DNA of 7,956 nucleotides from an uncultured Oscillospiraceae bacterium (GCA_934659415.1 CAKUHW010000041.1:1-7956); one strand, 5' to 3'. Positions 1-6,355 are shown, counted from the stretch's first letter. The notes: generated by a model not told the origin, from the letters alone. Numbers and translations: made by a program.

Positions 1-281
1 GGGAGGCCATCACCCTGGCGGTGGAGGACATGGACATCATCAACGCCGTCACCAAGGCGCTTTACCCTGCCGTGGCCAAGAAGTTCAGCACCACGGCCAG
101 CCGGGTGGAGCGAGCGATCCGCCATGCCATCGAGGTGGCCTGGGACCGGGGAGACCTGGAGACCCTTCAGCGCTACTTCGGATACACGGTGAACTCCACG
201 AAGGGAAAGCCGACCAACAGCGAATTTATTGCCATGATCGCGGACCGTATCTCTCTGGAGCGGGGAAAGCTGGCGGGATAA
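1..281 (+). CDS. spo0A: Spo0A, sporulation master regulator, C-terminal DNA-binding domain (5' truncated)
   Basis: The 3' end of the gene for Spo0A, the phosphorelay response regulator that binds 0A boxes and commits cells to sporulation. The frame is open from the window edge (first whole codon at 3, reading [16 protein letters not shown]), so the receiver domain lies outside. The visible ~93 residues match the Spo0A effector domain closely: the stretches [21 protein letters not shown] (helix-turn-helix and recognition helix), FGYTV and [10 protein letters not shown] are hallmarks of the family. A GTG at 21 is an internal codon rather than the start, because the homology continues upstream of it. 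The gene ends with TAA and is followed by a strong hairpin, so it is probably the last gene of its unit. Its presence marks the host as an endospore-forming Firmicute. Recognition is from known family sequence and is very secure. Confidence 0.97.
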   Translation, partial: EAITLAVEDMDIINAVTKALYPAVAKKFSTTASRVERAIRHAIEVAWDRGDLETLQRYFGYTVNSTKGKPTNSEFIAMIADRISLERGKLAG

Positions 282-286
282 AAGCG

Positions 287-337
287 GCGGAAGGGCCGGG
301 GAAGCTGTCCCCGGCCTTTCCGCAAATTGTCTTTTTT
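287..337 (+). terminator. Rho-independent terminator after spo0A
   Basis: A 16-bp stem (287-302 with 308-323), GC-rich and complete except for one G-U wobble, closes a 5-nt loop. A T-rich tail with six consecutive T (332-337) follows after a short gap. It begins only 5 bases past the spo0A stop. The minus-strand regulator gene ends at 358, so the hairpin may also stop its transcripts. On that strand only about four T follow the stem, so the reverse activity would be weak. Confidence 0.88.
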
Positions 338-357
338 CAGCGGTTTCCCGTGATCTC

Positions 358-1278
358 CTATGTCTGCGGGGAGGCCTCCTCCAGCCGGGCCCGGAGGCAG
401 GAGGTAAACTGCGGGATATAGGGGTTCTGGTTTTTGGCCAGGTACACGGCGTACAGCCCGCTGCTGACCTGCTCCAGCGGGACGGAGGTGAGGGGCGGTG
501 TGTTGTATCCGCGAAACAGTCTGTCGCAGATGTAGACCTGATCCTTCCGGCGCAGGGCCATGGGTACGCTGTGCGGATTGGGGACAGGAGGGGCAAAGCG
601 CGGCTCAAAGCCGTGGCGGCGGCAGAGGGCGCGCACATAGGCGGGGTGCTCCGGACTGCTGCGCTCGTCCAGGTCGAGGAATTCCATGTCCCGCAGAGCC
701 TCCACCGGAATGGAGCTGCGTCCGGCCAGGGGATTGCCGGTATGCAGGCACGCGAGCTTGGGAAAGGTCTGGAGCTTCTGACTGACAAAGCGCCGGTCCA
801 GCTCGGCGGTCTCGAATTCGGCGGTGAGGTAGACGTCGATCTCTCCAAGCAGCAGCAGATCCTTCCAATGGGACAGCCCGGCATACATCAGGGACAGTCT
901 CAGCTCCGGGACCTGGTCGGAGAGCGCGCGGGCGGTCTCCGCCACCTGGGCCTGAATGTTCCCGGAATCCACGGTGCATACGCTCAGCCTGGGGGAACCG
1001 CTGTGCCGCAGGGCCTTGGCCTGGGCGCAGGATTCATCCAGACGCTCCAGGATATCCCGCCAGGCGCCGGCCAGAAGGGTCCCCTCCGCGGTGAGACGGA
1101 CGGGGCGTGCGCTGCGGTCGAACAGAGGGAAGCCGAGACTCTCCTCCAGCGCGGAGATGCGCCGGCTGAAGGTGGACTGCTCTGCGTACAGGGCCTGAGC
1201 CGCCTCCTGAAAGCTGCCGCGGTCCGCGGCGGCAAGAAACATGCGCATCTGAAGGACTGTACAGTCAAAGCCATTCAT
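358..1278 (-). CDS. LysR-family transcriptional regulator
   Basis: A 306-residue LysR-type regulator, the usual length for the family. Residues about 9-66 form the winged helix-turn-helix: LQMRMFLAAADRGSFQEAAQ, then the recognition stretch STFSRRISALEESLGFPLFDR and the wing RPVRLTAEG. Residues about 95-290 are the periplasmic-binding-protein-like effector domain that would bind the inducer; its ligand cannot be read from sequence. The ATG at 1278 is preceded by AGGAGG (1285-1290 on the complement), 6 bases away, which fixes the start. It is transcribed divergently from the PhlG/Phy-like hydrolase with 171 bp between start codons, the classic arrangement in which a LysR protein controls its neighbour and itself. 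Known LysR proteins bind as tetramers and activate in response to a pathway metabolite. That the inducer here is a phenolic substrate or product of the hydrolase is inference. Confidence 0.93.
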   Translation of the reverse strand: MNGFDCTVLQMRMFLAAADRGSFQEAAQALYAEQSTFSRRISALEESLGFPLFDRSARPVRLTAEGTLLAGAWRDILERLDESCAQAKALRHSGSPRLSVCTVDSGNIQAQVAETARALSDQVPELRLSLMYAGLSHWKDLLLLGEIDVYLTAEFETAELDRRFVSQKLQTFPKLACLHTGNPLAGRSSIPVEALRDMEFLDLDERSSPEHPAYVRALCRRHGFEPRFAPPVPNPHSVPMALRRKDQVYICDRLFRGYNTPPLTSVPLEQVSSGLYAVYLAKNQNPYIPQFTSCLRARLEEASPQT

Positions 1279-1294
1279 GGGGTGCCTCCTCAGA

Positions 1295-1313
1295 ATACTG
1301 TCGGCTACAGTAT
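1295..1313. promoter_or_regulatory. Perfect 7-5-7 palindrome over the LysR gene promoter
   Basis: ATACTGT (1295-1301), spacer CGGCT, ACAGTAT (1307-1313): a perfect inverted repeat that overlaps the -10 hexamer and predicted start of the minus-strand regulator gene. A third copy of ATACTGT lies at 1351-1357. The position suits an operator for self-repression. It lacks the T-N11-A form (C and G occupy those positions), so it may be a different LysR subsite or a site for another regulator. Confidence 0.6.
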
Positions 1314-1336
1314 ACCATGCCGCAGGGGAAATACAA
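1309..1336 (-). promoter_or_regulatory. Predicted promoter of the LysR regulator gene
   Basis: On the minus strand, TTGTAT (1336-1331), a 16-bp spacer, and an extended -10 TGG-TATACT (TATACT at 1314-1309). The start would fall near 1302, giving a leader of about 24 nt ahead of the ATG. The -10 sits inside the 1295-1313 palindrome and the -35 abuts the LysR-type box at 1338-1352, so the gene is well placed for autoregulation. Confidence 0.55.
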
Positions 1337-1337
1337 G

Positions 1338-1352
1338 ATGCATTTTATGCAT
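1338..1352. promoter_or_regulatory. Candidate LysR recognition box (T-N11-A, symmetric)
   Basis: ATGCAT-TTT-ATGCAT, a symmetric 15-bp element that contains T-N11-A (T1339 to A1351), the consensus shape for LysR-family binding sites. Its centre is about 63 bp upstream of the predicted hydrolase start site near 1408, where LysR recognition sites normally lie. The alignment of motif, symmetry and distance supports the call; binding has not been shown. Confidence 0.6.
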
Positions 1353-1373
1353 ACTGTGTTGCAGAAAAGCATT

Positions 1374-1401
1374 TTTATTTCGGCCGACAGCATGCTATAC
1401 T
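1374..1401 (+). promoter_or_regulatory. Predicted promoter of the PhlG/Phy-like hydrolase gene
   Basis: An extended -10 TGC-TATACT (1393-1401) lies 16 bp downstream of a poor -35 (TTTATT, 1374-1379). A good -10 with a weak -35 is typical of activator-dependent promoters and fits LysR control. The predicted start near 1408 leaves a leader of about 42 nt. The leader holds a small inverted repeat, GGAGC/GCTCC (1412-1427), and the ribosome binding site AAAGGAGG. Confidence 0.55.
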
Positions 1402-1449
1402 TGCAATAAGTGGAGCATAGCAGCTCCGGACTTTAAAGGAGGAATCGCC

Positions 1450-2256
1450 ATGGTACCCGTCAACAATCAAGACCGCGCGAAGAGCTACTTCAAATACTAC
1501 CTGAAGCCGCTGGAGCCTGTTCCGGCGGAAAAACTGGCTGCGATTCACCCGGAGCCGGGCGATTGGCACGACGCTCTGGATATCCATGACCGGAACGATC
1601 TTTTCAAGCCCGGCTACCTGCCCGGCGAGTTCGGCTGGTGGTCCATGCCGGACGGCACGGCGCTCATTGCGAACAAGACCTTTTTCCCCGGCGTAAACGG
1701 CGAGATGTTCGACTGGTGGTTTGCCTGGCATCCCATTGACCGGCTGCGCTACGCCATCTGGGATCCGGAGGATCACTATGATGTGCAGCTGCAGGACCGG
1801 GAAAAGGCGCTGAATATGGCCCTGTCCATGCGGGAGCGCCACTGGGGCAGCGTCCACTACGTCTGGGAGGATATCGGCCTGGGCGGCGTGGACATGCTGA
1901 AGATCAGCTTCCACCGGCCCGGTGAGATGGGCTACGACGAGAGCCTGGTGGATACCGAACACTGCTCCGCCCTGGTTTGCGCCAACTGCACGGTCTATGG
2001 CCGGGGCGTGCAGCCCGACGTGCCTGTGGTCATGACCCACTTCCTGCGTCCGGTGGAGGGCGGCAGCGAGCTGCGCAGCCGTTTCTGGTTCGGCTGGCAG
2101 ATCGTGGACGGAAAGGCGGTCAAGAGCTTTCCGGACGGTGTGGCGGTCCCCGCGGCCGGCCCGCTGGCCCTGCTGCGCCACAATGCGGCGGAGTTTACCA
2201 ATCTGGCGGCGATTCTGCCCCAGGTCTACCGGGAGGAGAAGGACAACTGGGCATGA
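1450..2256 (+). CDS. DAPG hydrolase (PhlG)/phloretin hydrolase (Phy)-family C-C bond hydrolase
   Basis: A 268-residue cytosolic protein with no signal peptide, of the PhlG family. Known members are metal-dependent hydrolases that cut a carbon-carbon bond between an acyl group and a phloroglucinol ring: PhlG on 2,4-diacetylphloroglucinol, and Phy of the gut bacterium Eubacterium ramulus on phloretin. Family-like blocks are GEFGWWSMPDGT (59-70), MFDWWFAWHPIDRLRYAIWDPEDH (86-109), MRERHWGSVHYVWEDIG (127-143), VVMTHFLRP (193-201), RFWFGW (211-216) and LLRHNAAEF (241-249). H109, E140, H197, H244 and E248 are spaced much like the zinc-site residues I recall for PhlG (H129, E160, H214, H270, E274), so the metal site looks intact. 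The ATG at 1450 has AAAGGAGG just upstream (1435-1442). Longer upstream reading would run antisense through the regulator gene and is rejected. The LysR partner and the gut-type host favour a plant polyphenol or related acylphenol as substrate; that is inference. Confidence 0.82.
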   Translation: MVPVNNQDRAKSYFKYYLKPLEPVPAEKLAAIHPEPGDWHDALDIHDRNDLFKPGYLPGEFGWWSMPDGTALIANKTFFPGVNGEMFDWWFAWHPIDRLRYAIWDPEDHYDVQLQDREKALNMALSMRERHWGSVHYVWEDIGLGGVDMLKISFHRPGEMGYDESLVDTEHCSALVCANCTVYGRGVQPDVPVVMTHFLRPVEGGSELRSRFWFGWQIVDGKAVKSFPDGVAVPAAGPLALLRHNAAEFTNLAAILPQVYREEKDNWA

Positions 2257-2302
2257 CTCCACCTTCTGTACTGCGGGAAAAAATTTATCGGTCCTCTTTT
2301 CT

Positions 2303-2334
2303 GCAAGGGCACGCGCTGCGGCGCGTGCCCTTGC
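2303..2334 (+). terminator. Terminator-like hairpin after the hydrolase gene
   Basis: A perfect 14-bp GC-rich stem (2303-2316 with 2321-2334) with a TGCG loop, 46 bases past the hydrolase stop. Downstream only ATTTAT follows, so the U-tract is poor and termination efficiency is uncertain. The last four bases of the stem are also part of the -35 of the next gene's predicted promoter. Confidence 0.6.
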
Positions 2335-2359
2335 ATTTATGGGAAGAATTTGTTATGAT
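2331..2359 (+). promoter_or_regulatory. Predicted vegetative promoter of the metallopeptidase gene
   Basis: TTGCAT (2331-2336), a 17-bp spacer, and TATGAT (2354-2359) preceded by TG one base upstream (an extended -10). This is a near-consensus housekeeping promoter. Transcription would start near 2366, about 35 nt before the ATG at 2401. The -35 shares four bases with the preceding hairpin, so the end of one unit and the start of the next are fused. Confidence 0.68.
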
Positions 2360-2400
2360 TGAAAAAACGGCGCGGCAGAGGTTCGCGGAAAGGGGCTTTC

Positions 2401-4380
2401 ATGAGACGGATTTGGAGCATTGTCCTCGCTCTGGCGCTGTTTCTCGCTCCGGCGGGGAACGGTGCACAGGCGGCCGGGGCGGAGCCTGCACATGCCACGG
2501 TGAGCCGGAGCGTCCTGGACGGCGCGCTGTGCGGAGTGCAGGCGGTATTTCCCAATGGGCGGCCTGCCCGGGGACTTGCGCTGCCCGGGGTCGAGCCGGA
2601 GCGGATGGCGGCGGCCGCTCCGATGGACTTTTCCGCGCTGTACGGGCCCGGAGAAGACGGACTGTACCCGCTGGAGGGGCTTGTGACGGAGGAGGGCGCG
2701 GATGGCGTCTGGCTGTGGAACGGCCTTCTGGCCGTGCGCCGGTGCCGCTATGAAGCGCCTGCCGCTACGGTCATCGCCGTGTACGACCTGTTCCGGCGGG
2801 AGCAGGTGGGGCGGCTGGAGCTGGAGGATATCGTGTTCTGCGGCTTTTTGGAGGATGGGACCCTCTGGACCACGAGGGCGGATAACAGCAGGCGGGAGGC
2901 GGCCCTCTACCGGGGTGCGGACCTGTCGCCCCACTGGCGGTACAGCGAGGAGCCGATCTCCGGGGACGGGCTGCTGTATTTCTCCGGCAGCGGCAGATAT
3001 TTGCTGGCGGGCACGGCGGAGGGCGGTGTGCAGCTGGTCGCTGTGGCGGACGGCTCCCGCAGGCAGCTTACCCTGGAGGAGGGACAGCTTACGCCCACCG
3101 GGACCTGCGGGGATACGATCTACCTCTGGCGGTACGGCAGACAGACAGAGCTGCTGGCACTGGATGCACAGACCGGGACGGTGACAGGGACCTGGCCGGA
3201 CGGGGGCAGCAGCATAGGGCCGCTGCGCATGGACACCGGCGGAGAGCTGCTGTCGGTGCAGGCCCTCGGCGGGACCGGGACCCTGCTGGCGGCTGTAGAG
3301 GAGTACGGCTTTTACCCTATGAGCTACTGCGCGGGCTGGCTGCTGGCGAACACGGGAACGGTGCTGGCCATGAACTGTGCGGACGGGAGCTGGTATCGGG
3401 CGGCTATGCCCCGGAACAGCTATGTCAACGGCGGGGCGGTGTCTGATGCCGGTTATGCGGTGGTGGCGCTGTGGGAGGAGACGGGCGCGCGCCAGAATCT
3501 CTATATCTGGGACTTTCTCGGCGGAGAGAAGAGCGGGACCGCGGAGTTCTTTCCGGATGGACTGGAAGGCGTGCTCGATGAGATGGAGACCGGCCTGGAG
3601 CGCCGGTACGGCGTGGAGCTGTACTGCGGCGGCAGCGGGAATGACTTTGACGCAACGGACTACGTGGCCCGCTTTTCAGATCAGCCGCTGCTGATCTACC
3701 GGACGCTCCAGATCGTGGATGAGGTCCTGGGGCGTCTGCCGGAGGGCATGATCGGCGAGCTCCGCTCCCGCTGGCCGGGCCGGGTGCGCATCTTTCTGGC
3801 CGGGACATTGTACCGCACGGAGTACAGCGGGATCACCAATGCCGCCGCCATCACCTATACCTCGGAGAGCGGCCGCACCATCGTGCTGGATATCGGCCAG
3901 GGGGAGGAAATACGCTCTCACCTGGCTCACGAACTCAGTCATGTGCTGGACGGCTACATGGAGGAGCTTCTGAACGGAGAGGGTCTGCTGCTGGAGACCA
4001 TATGGGACACGGGAAATCCGGACTGGTTCTCCTATGCGCTGACCTATCACGACGCGTACGGCGGCACCTATTCCGACCCGCGCTACACCCTGGAGCGTGG
4101 GGACGAGGCCAACGCCTGGTTCGTCCGGGGATATTCAAAGACCTTTCCCACAGAGGACCGTGCCACCGTGCTTGAGACGATGTTCTGGGACGGGGAGGGC
4201 CTCCGGGGGGAGCACCTGCGCGGCAAGGGAATGCTGCTGGGGGCGCTGCTGCGCCATTGCTTTGTCTCGGTATCCGCAGCGGGGAGAGCCTGCTGGGAGG
4301 AGACCTTTCCGGATGGGTACGAGACTGCCTATGAGTTCCTGTTTGAAACGGACGGGACGCCCCTTGCACCTGCGGGGTGA
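2401..4380 (+). CDS. Secreted protein with propeller-like N-terminus and ATLF-type zinc metallopeptidase domain
   Basis: A predicted exported protein of 659 residues. Residues 1-24 are a Sec signal peptide (MRRIWSIVLALALFLAPAG, with AQA before the likely cut; no lipobox cysteine). Residues about 30-380 read as repeated beta-strand blades with WD- or PQQ-like turns (for example GDTIYLW, NLYIWDF at 366-372), so a beta-propeller is likely. Residues about 385-659 form a peptidase domain that opens with ETGLERRYGVELYCGG. It has HELSH at 510-514, with two zinc histidines and the catalytic Glu511. Further on, Y578-x6-E585 inside FVRGYSKTFPTEDRA matches the Tyr-x6-Glu pair of anthrax lethal factor (Y728/E735, from memory), making E585 the likely third zinc ligand. 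The gap between HELSH and Tyr578 (64 residues) is longer than in lethal factor. The ATG at 2401 is preferred over a TTG at 2359 because it has GGAAAGGGG just upstream and begins a clean signal peptide. Substrate unknown. Confidence 0.72.
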   Translation: MRRIWSIVLALALFLAPAGNGAQAAGAEPAHATVSRSVLDGALCGVQAVFPNGRPARGLALPGVEPERMAAAAPMDFSALYGPGEDGLYPLEGLVTEEGADGVWLWNGLLAVRRCRYEAPAATVIAVYDLFRREQVGRLELEDIVFCGFLEDGTLWTTRADNSRREAALYRGADLSPHWRYSEEPISGDGLLYFSGSGRYLLAGTAEGGVQLVAVADGSRRQLTLEEGQLTPTGTCGDTIYLWRYGRQTELLALDAQTGTVTGTWPDGGSSIGPLRMDTGGELLSVQALGGTGTLLAAVEEYGFYPMSYCAGWLLANTGTVLAMNCADGSWYRAAMPRNSYVNGGAVSDAGYAVVALWEETGARQNLYIWDFLGGEKSGTAEFFPDGLEGVLDEMETGLERRYGVELYCGGSGNDFDATDYVARFSDQPLLIYRTLQIVDEVLGRLPEGMIGELRSRWPGRVRIFLAGTLYRTEYSGITNAAAITYTSESGRTIVLDIGQGEEIRSHLAHELSHVLDGYMEELLNGEGLLLETIWDTGNPDWFSYALTYHDAYGGTYSDPRYTLERGDEANAWFVRGYSKTFPTEDRATVLETMFWDGEGLRGEHLRGKGMLLGALLRHCFVSVSAAGRACWEETFPDGYETAYEFLFETDGTPLAPAG

Positions 4381-4414
4381 TACAAAGGGCACCGTAAACG
4401 GCCGTTCTGTATCA
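4378..4414. repeat. Inverted repeat overlapping the metallopeptidase stop codon
   Basis: TGATACA (4378-4384, including the TGA stop) pairs with TGTATCA (4408-4414). The 23-nt interior contains a perfect 10-bp palindrome, AACGGCCGTT (4397-4406). No T-run follows, so it is not a standard terminator. It could be an RNA structure between the peptidase gene and the small membrane protein gene, or an operator. The function is unknown. Confidence 0.4.
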
Positions 4415-4432
4415 GGAAAAGGAGAGAGAAAA

Positions 4433-4706
4433 ATGGAAAAGAAGATCGGTTTCAGAGGTCAGCCTGTGTCGGAAAGAGCCCGGCAGGCTGATCTTCGGTC
4501 TGGCCGCCTTTGCGATCGACACCGTGCTGTTGTTTCTGCTCCAGGGGATCCAGCTGGACAGCCTGGTGGACTACGCTTACCATATCTGGGCCATTGTCTC
4601 CTTTGTCATGGGTATCAGCGCGGGGCTGAAGCTCAAAAAGCTGCCGCCGGAGGAAGAGAACGGGCCGGAGTGCCTGGAGACTGCCCGGGAGCTGCCGGAG
4701 GAGTGA
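4433..4706 (+). CDS. Small two-helix membrane protein, apparent +1 frameshift
   Basis: Begins with ATG at 4433 behind a good ribosome binding site (AAAAGGAG, about 4417-4424) and the N-terminus MEKKIGFRGQPVSERA. That frame soon turns into low-quality, arginine/glycine-rich sequence and stops at 4735. From about 4482 a different frame reads cleanly as GRLIFGLAAFAIDTVLLFLL (membrane helix 1), then HIWAIVSFVMGISAGLKLKK (helix 2), then a charged tail ending ARELPEE and TGA at 4704-4706. That frame has no ATG start of its own; the first usable codon, GTG 4524, would cut helix 1 and lacks a ribosome binding site. Removing one base, for instance one C of 4479-4481, joins both parts into a sensible protein of about 90 residues (SERAGRLIFGL). 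So this is a frameshifted gene, a sequence error or, less likely, a programmed shift. No family is recognised. It follows the peptidase gene by 52 bp, possibly in one transcript. Confidence 0.55.
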
Positions 4707-4736
4707 CCGGGAGCCGCCGGTTTTGGACAGACTGAA

Positions 4737-4773
4737 GCCCGCCGGAGAGCGAACGCTCTCCGGCGGGCCGTTT
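4737..4773. terminator. Hairpin terminator between convergent genes
   Basis: A perfect 14-bp stem (4737-4750 with 4755-4768), very GC-rich, with a GAAC loop. CCGTTT follows on the plus strand and TTCAGTCTG on the minus strand. It sits between the small membrane protein gene (ends 4706) and the convergent sigma-54 activator gene (ends 4779) and could serve both. The T-tracts are weak in both directions. Confidence 0.72.
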
Positions 4774-4778
4774 GCATA

Positions 4779-6188
4779 TCACGGTTCCTGGAGGTCCATC
4801 TTCTGAAGCTTTTTGTAGAGCAGCGAACGATGAATTCCCAGACGTTGTGCCGTTTTGGACATGGACCCGCCGCAGGCGGCCATGGCCCGCCTGATATAGG
4901 CCTGTTCAAACAGGGCACAGGCCTCATGGAGCGGAGTTTCATCGTCCAGGGACAGGTCCAGCCCGCCCGGAGCCGGGGCGGCGGAAGGATCTGCGGCGGC
5001 GCTCTGGATAGCCATGCGTCCGGAGATGGCGTAGCGCTCGATGATGTTGCGCAGCTCCCGGATGTTTCCCGGCCAGCTGTAGGCCTGCAGTCCCTGGCGC
5101 ATCTCCTCGCTGAGGGTGCGGCTGAGGCCGTACTTCCGGTTGTACTTGCCGAGAAACTGCTCGGCAAGGGGCAGAATGTCCTCCCGGCGCTCCCGCAGGG
5201 GCGGCAGGTGCAGGGGCATCACGTTCAGCCGGTAGTAGAGGTCCTCCCGGAAGCGCCCCTCCGCCACCATCCGCCGCAGGTCCCGGTTGGTGGCGGCGAT
5301 GAGCCGCACGTCGGTCCGGATGAGCTTTGTGCCGCCCACCCGCATCACCTCGCCGGACTCCAGCACCCGCAGCAGCTTGGCCTGCATGGACAGGGGCAGC
5401 TCGCCCACCTCGTCCAGGAAGAGGGTGCCGTGGTTGGCCATCTCAAACAGGCCGGGCTTGCCGGAGCTGCGGGCCCCGGTGAAGGCCCCCTTCTCGTACC
5501 CGAAGAACTCCGATTCCACCAGCTCCGCCGGAATGGCGGAGCAGTTCACCGGCACGAAGGGCTGGGAGGCGCGCTTGCTGTTGTGGTAGATGTAGTTGGC
5601 CAGCACGTCCTTGCCGGTGCCGGTCTCGCCGCAGAGGAGCACGGTGGAGTCCATGGCGCTGAGATAGCGGGCGTCCTCAAAGGCCAGGCGGGCGGCGGGG
5701 CTGTTGCTGACGATGATCTCCGAGGCCTCCTTGCTGGCCTCCAGATAGTCTGAGATGTGCTTGTAGTTCTGAAAGCTGGATTTCTCCTGGGTGACATATT
5801 CGGAGAACTCCGACAGCATCTGCTTTGGAATGGAGAACTGGGCGCTCATGATGACCTCGCCGTTCTCATCACAGATGGGCTCAATGTGGGTGAACAGCTC
5901 GTTGCCGTATTTGCTGACGTTGTAGGCGTTGAAGGGAGAACGCCTGTCCCCGTACATCTCCTGGGATACCGAGCGCAGCCACAGCTTTTTCTCCCGCAGC
6001 TCGTCCAGGGTCATCCCGGTGACCTCCTCCTTGGTCATGTGGATGGAGTCGGCCAGCTTGGCGTTGACGTAGAGAATGCGTTTGTTGCGCAGGGTGACAA
6101 AAATGTTGCCGAAGTAGCTGTCCAGCACCTTTTCGGCGTACTGCGCGAATTGTTCCGGATACTGCCGGATCAGGGCCTGCAGGCTCAT
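4779..6188 (-). CDS. Sigma-54-dependent enhancer-binding activator (PAS-AAA+-Fis HTH)
   Basis: A 469-residue bacterial enhancer-binding protein, which hydrolyses ATP to open promoters held by sigma-54 RNA polymerase. Residues about 20-120 look like a PAS sensor (GNIFVTLRNKRILYVNAKLA), followed by a helical linker to about 160. The AAA+ core spans about 160-390: Walker A GETGTGKD (187-194), the sigma-54 contact loop GAFTGA (234-239), Walker B GTLFLDE (254-260), the arginine region REDLYYRLNV (314-323) and sensor II WPGNIRELRN (372-381). A low-complexity Ala/Pro linker precedes the Fis-type helix-turn-helix (about 440-465, SKTAQRLGIHRSLLYKKLQ). With no phosphorylatable receiver domain, control is probably by ligand binding to PAS. 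AAGGAGG lies 7 bases before the ATG. It diverges from the AtuA operon, whose promoter is a clear -24/-12 element, and its own start is about 35 bp from the enhancer repeats, so it probably regulates both the operon and itself. Confidence 0.95.
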   Translation of the reverse strand: MSLQALIRQYPEQFAQYAEKVLDSYFGNIFVTLRNKRILYVNAKLADSIHMTKEEVTGMTLDELREKKLWLRSVSQEMYGDRRSPFNAYNVSKYGNELFTHIEPICDENGEVIMSAQFSIPKQMLSEFSEYVTQEKSSFQNYKHISDYLEASKEASEIIVSNSPAARLAFEDARYLSAMDSTVLLCGETGTGKDVLANYIYHNSKRASQPFVPVNCSAIPAELVESEFFGYEKGAFTGARSSGKPGLFEMANHGTLFLDEVGELPLSMQAKLLRVLESGEVMRVGGTKLIRTDVRLIAATNRDLRRMVAEGRFREDLYYRLNVMPLHLPPLRERREDILPLAEQFLGKYNRKYGLSRTLSEEMRQGLQAYSWPGNIRELRNIIERYAISGRMAIQSAAADPSAAPAPGGLDLSLDDETPLHEACALFEQAYIRRAMAACGGSMSKTAQRLGIHRSLLYKKLQKMDLQEP

Positions 6189-6221
6189 AGGCGATCCTCC
6201 TTGATCAATGCGGACTGAAAT

Positions 6222-6280
6222 GGACCAAAAATGAAACGCATACGTTTCTGAATTGGTACGCGCGGACCAAAAATGAAACG
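6222..6280. promoter_or_regulatory. Candidate enhancer (UAS) for the sigma-54 activator
   Basis: A 17-bp perfect direct repeat, GGACCAAAAATGAAACG, occurs at 6222-6238 and 6264-6280, start-to-start 42 bp or about four DNA turns. The first copy also forms half of a long dyad: ACCAA-N4-GAAACG (6224-6238), CATA, CGTTTC-N4-TTGGT (6243-6257). Thus the region holds one full palindrome plus a second half-site on the same DNA face. The centres are about 141 and 109 bp upstream of the predicted sigma-54 start, within the normal range for enhancers, and close enough to the activator gene to influence it too. Confidence 0.75.
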
Positions 6281-6355
6281 GTGATTTGGGGAAATGGTAG
6301 CATAAAAGCGGCGCGGCTGCAAGAGCTTACAGGAAAAAATCTGAAAGATCTATTT

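Noticed and set aside
571..1449. Long plus-strand open frame upstream of the hydrolase and in frame with it
   Set aside because: It runs antisense through the well-supported LysR gene. Family-like sequence and a strong ribosome binding site begin only at 1450; the upstream reading is an effect of high GC.
1375..2262. Minus-strand open frame of 295 codons opposite the hydrolase
   Set aside because: It mirrors the codons of the hydrolase gene, has no ribosome binding site and shows no recognisable domain.
2359..2400. TTG start for the metallopeptidase giving 14 extra residues
   Set aside because: It overlaps the predicted -10 and lacks a ribosome binding site. The ATG at 2401 begins a standard signal peptide.
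4830..5753. Plus-strand open frame of 307 codons opposite the sigma-54 activator
   Set aside because: It is antisense to conserved AAA+ motifs, with composition typical of a shadow frame and no translation signals.
6222..6280. Possible short CRISPR or mobile-element repeat
   Set aside because: There are only two copies with a 25-bp gap and partial dyad symmetry, next to a sigma-54 promoter and its activator gene. An enhancer explains them better.
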